DNA from: an uncultured Desulfobacterium sp.
GTDB lineage: Bacteria > Desulfobacterota > Desulfobacteria > Desulfobacterales > Desulfobacteraceae
Length of the DNA stretch: 10,456 nucleotides
NCBI GenBank assembly: GCA_937124525.1
Contig: CAKZLA010000217.1
Span: 1 to 10,456 of the forward strand
Direction of reading: 5' to 3'
Numbering within the stretch: the stretch's first letter is position 1; each line of letters opens with the position of its first letter. Shown here one piece after another: positions 1 to 7,219 of the stretch. The notes under the pieces were generated by a model, which saw nothing but the letters and a program-made list of their open reading frames with translations, did no database searches and was not told the DNA's origin. The translations under genes and the position numbers were made by a program.

Positions 1-1253
1 ATAAACAACCGGCAAAGAAAGAAGAACCAGCGGATTTTTTCAGTCCCCACAAAGGTATTTTTTTCACTTTATTCTTCACCCTGTTTGCCACGGTGACCGG
101 GGTGGGCATCGTGGTGCCGCTGTTGTCGGTGTATGCAGAAAACCTGGGGGCCGCCGGTGTCCAGGTGGGGCTTATATTTGGTTCCTTTTCTCTGTCAAGA
201 ACCTTGCTTTTGCCCTGGTTTGGTAAAATGTCGGACCAGAAGGGGCGAAAACCCTTTATTCTCATGGGGCTTGCCGGATATACCCTGATCTCCCTTGCCT
301 TCATTGCCGGCGACTCGGTGACGGACCTGATCCTCACACGATTTTTCCAGGGGATTGCCTCGGCCATGGTAATGGCCGTGCTCCAGGCCTATGTGGGAGA
401 AATCACCCCCCGGGGAAAAGAAGGGTACACCATGGGCCTGTTTAACATGTCCATGTTTGCCAGCCTCAGTCTCGGCCCCATTCTGGGTGGGGTCATCACC
501 GATGCCTGGTCCATGGATACGGCCTTTATCTGCATGGGGCTGCTGGCAGCCGTTGGCTTTGGCTTAAGTGCCTTTTTTCTCCCCCCTGTGGCCCGGGAAC
601 CTGTCAGCTCCAGGGATAACATACCCATTGCCTGGAAACCGCTTTTTAAAACCCCATCATTCACTGGGCTCTTTATCTATAGATTTTCCTATACTGCCTG
701 CATCTCCATCATCTGGTGCTTTATCCCGCTGTTTGCCCAGAACCGGTTCAACCTGTCTGGATCATCCACGGGAATTCTGGTGACCCTTGGCATTTTCATC
801 AGTGCTCTTCTCCAGATCCCCATGGGAACCTTGGCCGATCGTATCAATAAACGATGGATGGTGATCACAGGGGGACTCTTGTGCGGGGCATCGTTCATGC
901 TCATTTTTGCAGCAGACACATATAAAGATTTGCTCCTGGCCGTGTCGGTATTTGGACTTGGGGGTGGCATATCCATGCCCGCCATCATGGCCATGGGGGT
1001 AATTCTGGGACATGAAAAAAAATCCATGGCATCGGTGATGTCCATGTTAACAGTGGCCCACAGCGCCGGAATGATGGTGGGGGCCATGGGGGCCGGGGGG
1101 GTAATGGACTATTTTTCCCTTGAATATGCCTTTCCCTGTGGTACCATTATCATGGCAACAGGGGTGATTTTCTTTTTCATATCCACCCGTTCCCTTTCAT
1201 TGCTCCCCAAAGAGCCATCCCCGGCACCACCCAGAGAGCATGATATCTGCTGA
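1..1253 (+). CDS. MFS transporter, drug-efflux type (5' end outside window)
   Basis: This is a major facilitator superfamily permease, expected to sit in the inner membrane and move a small solute, probably outward by proton antiport. The frame is open from base 3 to the TGA at 1251-1253, giving 416 visible residues, so the true start lies left of the window. A GTG at 93 is in frame but would remove most of the first membrane helix (the stretch after PHKGIFFTLFFTLFATV), so I reject it as the start. The cytoplasmic loop after the second helix carries the classic MFS motif A (GKMSDQKGRKPFI). A likely second-half equivalent, GTLADRINKRWMV, lies near the middle. About 12 hydrophobic segments can be read, and the length fits a 12-helix transporter. 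The C-terminus is a short proline-rich charged tail. Nothing in the sequence identifies the substrate. cvfB follows on the same strand after 216 bases. Confidence 0.93.
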   Translation, partial: KQPAKKEEPADFFSPHKGIFFTLFFTLFATVTGVGIVVPLLSVYAENLGAAGVQVGLIFGSFSLSRTLLLPWFGKMSDQKGRKPFILMGLAGYTLISLAFIAGDSVTDLILTRFFQGIASAMVMAVLQAYVGEITPRGKEGYTMGLFNMSMFASLSLGPILGGVITDAWSMDTAFICMGLLAAVGFGLSAFFLPPVAREPVSSRDNIPIAWKPLFKTPSFTGLFIYRFSYTACISIIWCFIPLFAQNRFNLSGSSTGILVTLGIFISALLQIPMGTLADRINKRWMVITGGLLCGASFMLIFAADTYKDLLLAVSVFGLGGGISMPAIMAMGVILGHEKKSMASVMSMLTVAHSAGMMVGAMGAGGVMDYFSLEYAFPCGTIIMATGVIFFFISTRSLSLLPKEPSPAPPREHDIC

Positions 1254-1469
1254 TAATTGAGGCATCCTTCGAAAGTCCTTTACACTTTTTTAGAGCATTC
1301 CTCGTTTGCAGGGGTTTTCCCAAAAAGACTGTAAATTACTTTTGGGGCCATATGAATGATGCCGGGAATTTACCACCTGACACGGGTGGATCAAACCTGG
1401 GGAGTTCATAATCAATTCGGACCTACTTCAAACAATTCATTAAACTCATTGAAGGAAAATACGTTTATC

Positions 1470-2345
1470 ATGTTAATCATCGGAAGTTACAACGACCTTG
1501 TGGTGGAACGGGAAGTTTCGTTTGGTTTTTACCTCAACCCCAAAGAGGATGAGGTATTGCTCCCCGGTAAATATGCCCCCAAGGGGCTGAAACCCGGGGA
1601 CAGCATCACTGTATTTGTTTACACAGATTCAGAAGACCGACCCGTGGCCACCACCCTTCCCCCCCGGGCCGTGGTGGGGGAATTTGCCTGCATGACCGTG
1701 GTGGACACCACAAGCTTTGGGGCATTTTTGGACTGGGGACTTGAAAAGCACCTGCTGGTACCGGCAGATGAGATGTCCCCCCGACTGAGAAAAGGAGAAA
1801 GCCATGTGGTCAAGGTGTGCCTGGACCCGGAGACCCAGCGGGTTTATGCCACGGCTCGCATCGAGCAGAACCTGAGTAAATATAAGGCAGGCATATCCCA
1901 GGGGGATGGGGTGGATCTCTTAATTTACCGCATCACCGAAATGGGATACCAGGCCATCATCAACAACAGCCACAGCGGCATGCTATACAAGGCAGACACC
2001 TTTCCCACTCTTGCCATCGGGGACAAAACAAAGGGATTTATCCATAAAATCCGGGAAGACGGAAAGATAGACCTGGTGCTAAAACAACCCGGTTATGCAT
2101 CGGTGTCCGGTTCCAGTGCCATTGTCCTTGATATCCTGGAAAAAGCCGGGGGATTTATCCCCTGCCATGACAAAACCAGCCCGGATCTTATCCGGGAAAC
2201 CTTTGCCATGAGCAAAAAAGAATTTAAACGATCCATTGCCCTTCTCTACCGGGAAAGGCAAATAGAAATTTCATCCACTGGCATCACCCGGAAATATTCT
2301 GATGTTCAGGACGGATCAGATCATTCACCGATTTCACCGGATTAA
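1470..2345 (+). CDS. cvfB: S1-domain RNA-binding protein, CvfB/YitL family
   Basis: Predicted cytoplasmic RNA-binding protein of 291 residues. From the N-terminus it shows an S1-like OB fold (about 1-64), a canonical S1 domain (about 68-132, with TSFGAFLDWGLEKHLLVP), a third S1-like fold (about 145-206) and a C-terminal winged-helix segment (about 212-275). This is the CvfB order, known from Staphylococcus and Streptococcus proteins that bind RNA and affect virulence gene expression; the role in an anaerobe of this kind is unknown. I start at ATG 1470 (MLIIGSYNDL) because homologues begin at this point and a GAAGGA lies 13 bases upstream, although that spacing is long. ATG codons at 1356 and 1359 would add 37-38 residues of low-complexity sequence unlike the family. 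The last 15 residues are polar and unstructured. The gene converges on the molybdoenzyme gene. Confidence 0.85.
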   Translation: MLIIGSYNDLVVEREVSFGFYLNPKEDEVLLPGKYAPKGLKPGDSITVFVYTDSEDRPVATTLPPRAVVGEFACMTVVDTTSFGAFLDWGLEKHLLVPADEMSPRLRKGESHVVKVCLDPETQRVYATARIEQNLSKYKAGISQGDGVDLLIYRITEMGYQAIINNSHSGMLYKADTFPTLAIGDKTKGFIHKIREDGKIDLVLKQPGYASVSGSSAIVLDILEKAGGFIPCHDKTSPDLIRETFAMSKKEFKRSIALLYRERQIEISSTGITRKYSDVQDGSDHSPISPD

Positions 2346-2347
2346 AG

Positions 2348-2368
2348 GTGGAAAGGGGTACCTTCCAC
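2348..2368 (+). other. hairpin immediately after cvfB stop
   Basis: GTGGAA and GG pair with CC and TTCCAC around a GGTA loop, with one bulged A, starting two bases after the cvfB stop codon. No T-run follows, so it is not a textbook intrinsic terminator. It could be a 3'-end stabilising hairpin or part of a rho-dependent end. Confidence 0.3.
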
Positions 2369-2404
2369 AAACACCGTTGTACAGAACGCCATCAAACCCC
2401 ATTC

Positions 2405-2461
2405 TTTGTTGGGGCAGGCCTTGATGAATCACCTTGGCCTGCCCATGGCAGTTATTAGAAG
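2405..2461 (+). repeat. dispersed hairpin element, copy 1
   Basis: Copy 1 of a 56-57-base intergenic repeat that also occurs at 7073-7129 (-) and 8661-8716 (+). It opens with TTTGTTG, has left arm GGGCAGGCC (2412-2420), a 15-base loop, and right arm GGCCTGCCC (2436-2444), a perfect 9-bp stem. The shared core TGCCCATGGCA (2440-2450) follows, then GTTATTAGAAG. It lies between the converging 3' ends of cvfB and the molybdoenzyme gene. No T-run lies on either side of the stem, so it is not a standard terminator. I do not recognise the family. Confidence 0.75.
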
Positions 2462-2503
2462 CTGACACCTGTTTAATGTTTAAGGGACTTCACAAGAATA
2501 AAA

Positions 2504-2563
2504 CTACCCATTTTCAAAGTAAAGAGCCTTTAATTACAGCTATGTTCAATTAAATTTGGGTAG
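2504..2563 (-). terminator. possible nested-hairpin terminator of the molybdoenzyme gene
   Basis: Read on the - strand, 20 bases after the molybdoenzyme stop codon, CTACCCA (2563-2557) pairs with TGGGTAG (2510-2504) and is followed directly by TTTTATTCTT. Inside the loop is a second perfect inverted repeat, TTTAATT (2554-2548) with AATTAAA (2535-2529). The T-rich tail supports a terminator, but the outer loop is long and the inner stem is all A/T. Confidence 0.4.
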
Positions 2564-2582
2564 ATTATTTGTTATGAACTCC

Positions 2583-4676
2583 CTACGAGGCTTTTTTGAT
2601 GGTGACAAAATGCTCCTGCATGGCGACGGCACCCCCGGCCTGGTCCCATTTTTCAAGACCACCGGTCATCAACTCATGGTCGGCCACCCCCTTGCCAAAG
2701 GCCCGGGACTCCACTGGCAACTTATGCCCGAAACCGTGGATCATGAAAATACAATCTTTATGAATAACATCGGTGACATTGGCACCGGTCACCGCAGCAT
2801 AGCCAGATCCACTGACTTCCACAGGATCACCGTGCCGGATGCCCATCTCCTGGGCCACGTCCGTATGAATCCACACGGTGTTGGTGGGCATCATCTCATG
2901 GAGAAGGGGATTATTCACGGTGTGTCCCTGGGTGTGCAGGGCGCAGCGGCCAAAAATCACCCGGAAACGCTTTTCTCCATCTGATTTTGCATCCGATTCC
3001 GGGTCTTGGTAAGGCGGCAGGGAATCCAGTCCTGCCTTGGTGAGCTTTTCGCTGATGGCTTCGAGTTTTCCCGAAGGGGTTTTCCAGGTAAAGGCATCCA
3101 TGTCATGGTAAATGGGGGCTTTGGCAAGGGGAACCTGGGCACCTTTATCAAAATCTTCAATGGCCAGGCCGGTGTCCTGGAGCTGATAGTTCCAGATATC
3201 TTCAATGGTTTTAAATTCTCCCAACTTACCCACACCCAGTTCCCGGGCCAGACCCGTAAAGATTTCCCAATCGGCAAGGGAGTCATAGCGAGGCTCCAAA
3301 GCTCTTTTACGCATGAAAAATTTCGGTTTCAAACCCCCTTTATGGGCAATGATACTTTCCCGTTCCATGTAGGTGGACAAGGGCAGTACCACATCGGAAT
3401 GCCATGCCGTATCACTCCAGGAAAAGGTGATGGATACCAACAGATCCAGGTTTTCAAAAATCTTCTTCTGAGCCTCGGGGTCCGGCAACGCTGTCAGGGG
3501 ATCATGGCGAAAGGCAATGTAGGCCTTCACCGGATAGGGATCTGCCGTTTCAATGGCTTTGAATGCCAGATGAAGAAGACCTGGACCGGCATCAAAATGG
3601 TTGAATTTCCAGCCCACCCCATCGGCCCGTTTTTCATCGGGTTTGGGATAGAGATCGGCCAGGGCCTTTAACCCCTTTTGATTACAGTCCTTAGCCTTGT
3701 TGGTGATGGCAAGGCCGCCCTTGGCTCCCAAAGACCCCAAAAGTCCGTTGATGAGATAGGCGGTCCGACTCACGTAAAAGGAATTTTTAAACCGGGCCGT
3801 ATTCCAGCCGGGGTGCCAGATTACCCGTGGAGCGGCTTTGGAAAGCTGCCTGCAAAAGTCCACAAGCTGGTCTGCATCAATGTCACAAACTTCTGCGGCC
3901 CAATCCGCTGTATAGGGTTTTACAAAGGCTGCCAGGGCGTCAAAATCCTTAAAATGCCGCGCCACATAGTCTGCATCGTAAAGGTTATGGGCAATGAGGG
4001 TGTTGATAACGGCCAGGTTAAAGCCATAGTCCGTTCCCGGTCGAACCAGAAAAAAATTATGGGCCTTGGATGCCGTCACCGTGGAGCGAATGTCAATGAC
4101 AGACAGTTTGCAGCCGTTTTCCATGGCTGACATCAGCTGGTTCACTTCCCCCACGTTGACGGCCTCAAAAATATTTCTGCTCTGGAGCACCACATGTTTT
4201 GCATTTTTAAGGTCATAACTAACCCCTTTTCTGCCCATTCCCATGACCGACTGGGCCGCATGGTGTACGTTGCGGGCACAGGAGGCATCATGGTTGCAGT
4301 AATTGGGGGAGCCAATGCTTCGCATAAAGGCCTTGTGAAGATCGGGAAACGGGCCCCCGCGATCGGACAGAAGGACACTTTTGCTGCCATATTCAGCCAT
4401 GATATTTTTGAGTTTATCCCCCACATAGGAAAAAGCCTCTTCCCAGGAGGCTTCACGCCATTTTCCCTCCCCCCGCTCTCCCACCCGGATGAGGGGCTTC
4501 TGGGGTTTTTCAGGGTCGTTTAAAAGGCCTACACCTGCGGCTCCCCTGGGACACACGGAGCCATCCAGGCCTCCGGGACGGCTTCCCTCAATGTTGACTA
4601 TCTGACCATTTTCAGTGAAAATCTCAATGGGACACCGAACCGTACACATACCGCAAATGCTATAAGTTTTCTCCAT
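2583..4676 (-). CDS. cytoplasmic molybdopterin oxidoreductase, thiosulfate/polysulfide reductase-like
   Basis: A 697-residue DMSO-reductase-superfamily catalytic subunit, predicted to bind a Mo- or W-bis-pyranopterin guanine dinucleotide and one 4Fe-4S cluster. The cluster ligands are visible as C8, C11, C15 and C42 (CGMCTVRC, then VCPRG). C133 in NHDASCARNVHHA is at the place where PsrA/PhsA-type enzymes supply the metal-coordinating cysteine (inference). The C-terminal part (MIHGFGHK, then AFGKGVADHELM) also resembles PsrA/PhsA. There is no twin-arginine signal peptide, so it should work in the cytoplasm. No ferredoxin-like or membrane-anchor subunit gene is adjacent: it stands alone between two terminators. 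The residue after C11 is Thr, not the catalytic Asp of acetylene hydratase. The start is the only in-frame one, since a stop codon lies two codons upstream; its best Shine-Dalgarno, GGGAGG (4690-4695), is 13 bases away, which is unusually far. The substrate cannot be told from sequence. Confidence 0.9.
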   Translation of the reverse strand: MEKTYSICGMCTVRCPIEIFTENGQIVNIEGSRPGGLDGSVCPRGAAGVGLLNDPEKPQKPLIRVGERGEGKWREASWEEAFSYVGDKLKNIMAEYGSKSVLLSDRGGPFPDLHKAFMRSIGSPNYCNHDASCARNVHHAAQSVMGMGRKGVSYDLKNAKHVVLQSRNIFEAVNVGEVNQLMSAMENGCKLSVIDIRSTVTASKAHNFFLVRPGTDYGFNLAVINTLIAHNLYDADYVARHFKDFDALAAFVKPYTADWAAEVCDIDADQLVDFCRQLSKAAPRVIWHPGWNTARFKNSFYVSRTAYLINGLLGSLGAKGGLAITNKAKDCNQKGLKALADLYPKPDEKRADGVGWKFNHFDAGPGLLHLAFKAIETADPYPVKAYIAFRHDPLTALPDPEAQKKIFENLDLLVSITFSWSDTAWHSDVVLPLSTYMERESIIAHKGGLKPKFFMRKRALEPRYDSLADWEIFTGLARELGVGKLGEFKTIEDIWNYQLQDTGLAIEDFDKGAQVPLAKAPIYHDMDAFTWKTPSGKLEAISEKLTKAGLDSLPPYQDPESDAKSDGEKRFRVIFGRCALHTQGHTVNNPLLHEMMPTNTVWIHTDVAQEMGIRHGDPVEVSGSGYAAVTGANVTDVIHKDCIFMIHGFGHKLPVESRAFGKGVADHELMTGGLEKWDQAGGAVAMQEHFVTIKKAS

Positions 4677-4974
4677 GCGTTTTTATAAACCTCCCATGTA
4701 AACCACGTACCTGCGGCTGCCTTGGCACCTTGCAATACGTAATTCAACACTGTTTTTATGGATTTTTTCAGATTCAATCCAAATACTGATTTCTAAAGTG
4801 TGGATATTCCTAAGAGCCTGTTTAAATGTTCAGATTTTTATAAGCAATTTTCATACCGCACAAAGAAGGTAGAAGATAGAACCATGCAGTCCCCGGCGGG
4901 GGCTCTGCTGTCGGTGTTTTGATGCTGGCTTTTCTTGTGAAAAAATTGTCGGAAAGATATCCGGCACATCCCGG
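4677..4974. other. intergenic leader region of the molybdoenzyme gene
   Basis: No convincing gene. On the - strand it should hold the molybdoenzyme promoter and leader. A weak candidate pair is TTGGAT and CATAAA with a 16-base spacer, within about 4755-4785. A short dyad TGCC-TT-GGCA lies at 4718-4727, and AGTCCCC-GGC-GGGGGCT at about 4889-4905 can fold into a GC-rich hairpin. I looked for a molybdenum-cofactor riboswitch here because of the downstream gene but cannot assign one by eye. Confidence 0.35.
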
Positions 4975-5007
4975 CGCAATAAAAAAAATGCAACGCAATA
5001 AAAAAAA
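4975..5007 (+). repeat. 14-base direct repeat, 19-base period
   Basis: CGCAATAAAAAAAA occurs perfectly at 4975-4988 and 4994-5007. The two copies supply the poly-T tail and the loop of the helicase terminator when read on the - strand. A shorter match, GCAATAAAAA, recurs at 5087-5096. Confidence 0.85.
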
Positions 5008-5017
5008 GGCGTTGCAT
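4980..5017 (-). terminator. intrinsic terminator after the helicase gene
   Basis: On the - strand ATGCAACGC (5017-5009) pairs perfectly with GCGTTGCAT (4996-4988) around a 12-base T-rich loop, and the stem runs straight into a T8 tract (4988-4981, its first T shared with the stem). This is a clear rho-independent terminator, 145 bases after the helicase stop codon. Confidence 0.8.
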
Positions 5018-5038
5018 CGTTGATTTCAATTTTCGTTG

Positions 5039-5056
5039 TGACAGGTACCCCTGTCA
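5039..5056 (-). other. second hairpin in helicase 3' region
   Basis: TGACAGG (5039-5045) and CCTGTCA (5050-5056) form a perfect 7-bp stem with a 4-base loop. It lies between the helicase stop codon and its terminator. No T-run follows. It could protect the message 3' end or be a protein-binding dyad. Confidence 0.5.
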
Positions 5057-5161
5057 ACGCGGCCATTAAGGTTATCCGAAAGGAGTGCAATAAAAATTTG
5101 CCCCCATGGGCTAGCCAACAAACATTAAAATTGCAAATTGCCGGGATAAAAAAAGGTAAAA

Positions 5162-7021
5162 TCAGGAAAGGCACTCTTCAATCTGATCAATAAAGCGACT
5201 CTTATTTGCATACTGTCCCTTGCGATAGCTGGCATGGGTCAGATAAAGAAAACGTTCAGCCCGGGTCATGGCCACGTACATCAGTCGCCTCTCCTCCTGC
5301 AACGCCTTGGGACCGGAATCCACGGAGCGCCAATGGGGAAACAATTTTTCTTCACACCCCACCACAAACACCGTATCAAACTCAAGTCCCTTGGCAGAAT
5401 GGATGGTCAAAAGGGCCACCCCGGCCTCGGGTTCATCTTCATCATTGGTATCCTCCCGGATCAGGGCCGCCTCTTCAAGGTATTCCAGAATATCTGATTT
5501 TTCCCGGGCAGTGTATCTTAGCTGCTCCAGGTTTTCCTTCTTGGAGATAAACTCCCCCTCGGTTTTCAGCTTTTTCTTCAAATATCCATAATAGTCCGTT
5601 GTCTCAATGACACGATCAATGGCTGCATCCGGGGTCAAATCCCGGATATCATCCAGAAGATCCAGAAGATCGGCAAGATTTTTATGAACCTTGGGGGTGA
5701 GCACCCGCTCCTTCACCATGACCCGGGCACAGGCCTGCAAGCCCATGCCCTGCTCTTTAAGGGTGCCTATTTTTTTTACCATGGCAGGTCCGATACCCCT
5801 TTTGGGGGTGTTAATCACCCGATCAAAGGAGACATCATCGTTGGGAAACTGGGCTGCACTGAGATAAGAGTTGATATCCAATATCTCCATTCGTTCAAAA
5901 AAACCCTGGGCCCCCATGAGACGATAAGGGATTTTGAACATCCTGAAGGTTTTTTCAAAGGCCAGGGAACAAAATTTAGTCCGATACACCACGGCCATTT
6001 TATCAAAGGGAATGCCATCCCCATTGGCATTGAGGGCCTTGGCCCGGGCTGTGACCCACTGAGCCTCTTCGGCATCGGTGAAAAAATCATGAATTTCCAC
6101 CGTCCCCCCCCGTTTTTTAGAAAAACACTTTTTTTCCATCTTGTCGGCATTAAAATCAATGAGCCCGTTGGCCACCTGGACAATCTCATCGGCGGATCGA
6201 TAATTTTCCTCCAGGCGAAAAATCCTGGCATTATCATACCGCTTAGGGAAATCCAGAAAATGATTGACATTACTGCCCCGGAATCCATACACAGCCTGCC
6301 AGTCATCCCCCACACAAAAAAGATTGCCATGGCTTCCCAAAAGCAATCGGGTAAGTTCATCCTGAAGATTATTGGTGTCCTGGTACTCATCCACCAGAAT
6401 ATGGGTAAATAAATTCTGGTAATATGCCCGGATGTCGGCATGATCCCTTAAAATATCCCGGGTTTTCAGCAAAATATTATCAAAGTCCACGCTGTTGGCT
6501 TCAAATAATTTTTGTTCGTATTTTGTAAATATATCCGCGAGCCTGATCCCTGCGATGTGGGATTTTAAATCAAAATGGCGTTCCGGGTTCCCGCTGTTCT
6601 TTGCCCGGGAAATACCGGAAATAAAGTTTGACGCGTGCTTCTTGTCAAAATTACTTTCCACCAGGGCTTCGGTGACCAATTTTTTCTGCTGGTACACGGA
6701 ACAGATCTGTATGGGCTCTCCATATCCCAAAAGGTGGCAATGCTTTTTAAAAATCAACAGACAGGCGGAGTGGTAGGTTCGCACCCAGGAAAATTTGGAA
6801 TATCCCATGCCCGTGAGTTTGTACAACCGTTTTTTCATCTCTTCGGCGGCTTTGTTGGTAAAGGTGATGGCAAGAATTCTACCAGGATCTTCCCCTGTCT
6901 CAATCAAATGTAAAATCTTTGCCGTCAAGGTTCTTGTCTTGCCGGACCCGGCACCGGCAACCACCAGGGCCGGAGAACCGGAATGATTAACTGCGTTTTG
7001 CTGCTGTTGTGATAATTCCAT
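5162..7021 (-). CDS. UvrD/Rep-family superfamily 1 DNA helicase
   Basis: ATP-dependent 3'-5' DNA helicase of 619 residues, expected to unwind DNA in repair or replication restart. All SF1A motifs can be read: Q-motif (LSQQQQNAVN, 3-12), Walker A GAGSGKT (23-29), motif Ia AITFTNKAAEEM (51-62), motif II VDEYQDT (210-216), motif III GDDWQAVYGFRGS (238-250), motif IV LEENYRS (270-276), motif V TIHSAKGLEFD (539-549) and motif VI VAMTRA (583-588). The protein ends about 30 residues after motif VI, so it lacks the C-terminal tail of UvrD and PcrA and is shorter than Rep. Motif III has DWQ where Rep/UvrD/PcrA have DDQ, a form seen in helicase IV. I chose ATG 7021, with GGAG just upstream, over the GTG at 7063, which has no ribosome site and adds 14 non-conserved residues. 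I leave the symbol blank because uvrD, pcrA and rep cannot be separated here. Confidence 0.92.
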   Translation of the reverse strand: MELSQQQQNAVNHSGSPALVVAGAGSGKTRTLTAKILHLIETGEDPGRILAITFTNKAAEEMKKRLYKLTGMGYSKFSWVRTYHSACLLIFKKHCHLLGYGEPIQICSVYQQKKLVTEALVESNFDKKHASNFISGISRAKNSGNPERHFDLKSHIAGIRLADIFTKYEQKLFEANSVDFDNILLKTRDILRDHADIRAYYQNLFTHILVDEYQDTNNLQDELTRLLLGSHGNLFCVGDDWQAVYGFRGSNVNHFLDFPKRYDNARIFRLEENYRSADEIVQVANGLIDFNADKMEKKCFSKKRGGTVEIHDFFTDAEEAQWVTARAKALNANGDGIPFDKMAVVYRTKFCSLAFEKTFRMFKIPYRLMGAQGFFERMEILDINSYLSAAQFPNDDVSFDRVINTPKRGIGPAMVKKIGTLKEQGMGLQACARVMVKERVLTPKVHKNLADLLDLLDDIRDLTPDAAIDRVIETTDYYGYLKKKLKTEGEFISKKENLEQLRYTAREKSDILEYLEEAALIREDTNDEDEPEAGVALLTIHSAKGLEFDTVFVVGCEEKLFPHWRSVDSGPKALQEERRLMYVAMTRAERFLYLTHASYRKGQYANKSRFIDQIEECLS

Positions 7022-7072
7022 GGTCTCCAATTTAAAACAGTGCCTGGAGGTTATACCCGACACTGCTTTTTA

Positions 7073-7129
7073 CTTTTTATAACTGCCACGGGCAAGACCG
7101 TATTGGGGATCTGGCCTGCCCACAACAAA
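7073..7129 (-). repeat. dispersed hairpin element, copy 2
   Basis: Second copy of the intergenic element, read on the - strand from 7129. It opens TTTGTTGTGGGCAGGCC, then a variable loop, then right arm GGTCTTGCCC (7099-7090), the core TGCCCGTGGCA (7094-7084) and GTTATAAAAAG. The arms pair over nine base pairs with one bulged U and one G-U pair where copy 1 has only Watson-Crick pairs. It lies between the mutase terminator and the helicase start, on the helicase sense strand. A -10-like TATAAC (7055-7050) lies downstream, so the element may be upstream of the helicase promoter; if transcription starts earlier, it is in the 5' leader. Confidence 0.75.
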
Positions 7130-7191
7130 TATCTAAACTCCATTATTACAAATCATTGGACGGGGTTTCTTATAAAAAAAGCAGGTAAAAC

Positions 7192-7212
7192 AGGTGCCGG
7201 TCAGTGGCACCT
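7192..7212 (-). terminator. intrinsic terminator after the mutase gene
   Basis: Perfect 7-bp stem AGGTGCC (7192-7198) with GGCACCT (7206-7212) and a 7-base loop, 8 bases after the mutase stop codon. On the - strand GTTTT follows, then a further T7 run about ten bases on. On the + strand TTGTTTTTT follows, so the hairpin could work in both directions. Confidence 0.75.
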
Positions 7213-7219
7213 TTGTTTT

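Noticed and set aside
1356..1469. 38-residue N-terminal extension of the CvfB-like protein
   Set aside because: Extension is asparagine-rich and lacks family similarity; homologues begin near MLIIGSYNDL, which has its own upstream GGA-type site.
2405..2461. Copy 1 of the repeat as the cvfB terminator
   Set aside because: The stem is strong, but no T-run follows on either strand, and the same element recurs at places where no terminator is needed.
4700..4740. TGCC-TT-GGCA dyad at 4718-4727 as another copy of the repeat
   Set aside because: The centre is a base shorter, and neither the left arm nor the TTTGTT start is present; a short dyad like this is expected by chance.
4811..4830. Similarity between CCTGTTTAAATGTTCAG here and CCTGTTTAATGTTTAAG near 2468
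   Set aside because: The match is short, contains a gap and is low in complexity; the flanks do not align.
4677..4860. Molybdenum-cofactor riboswitch before the molybdoenzyme gene
   Set aside because: Suggested by context only; I could not find the multi-stem arrangement of the Moco motif by eye. An Rfam/Infernal search would settle it.
4838..5174. Two short - strand ORFs between the helicase and molybdoenzyme genes
   Set aside because: They run through the helicase terminator and the homopolymer direct repeats, have no ribosome site, and resemble no protein family.
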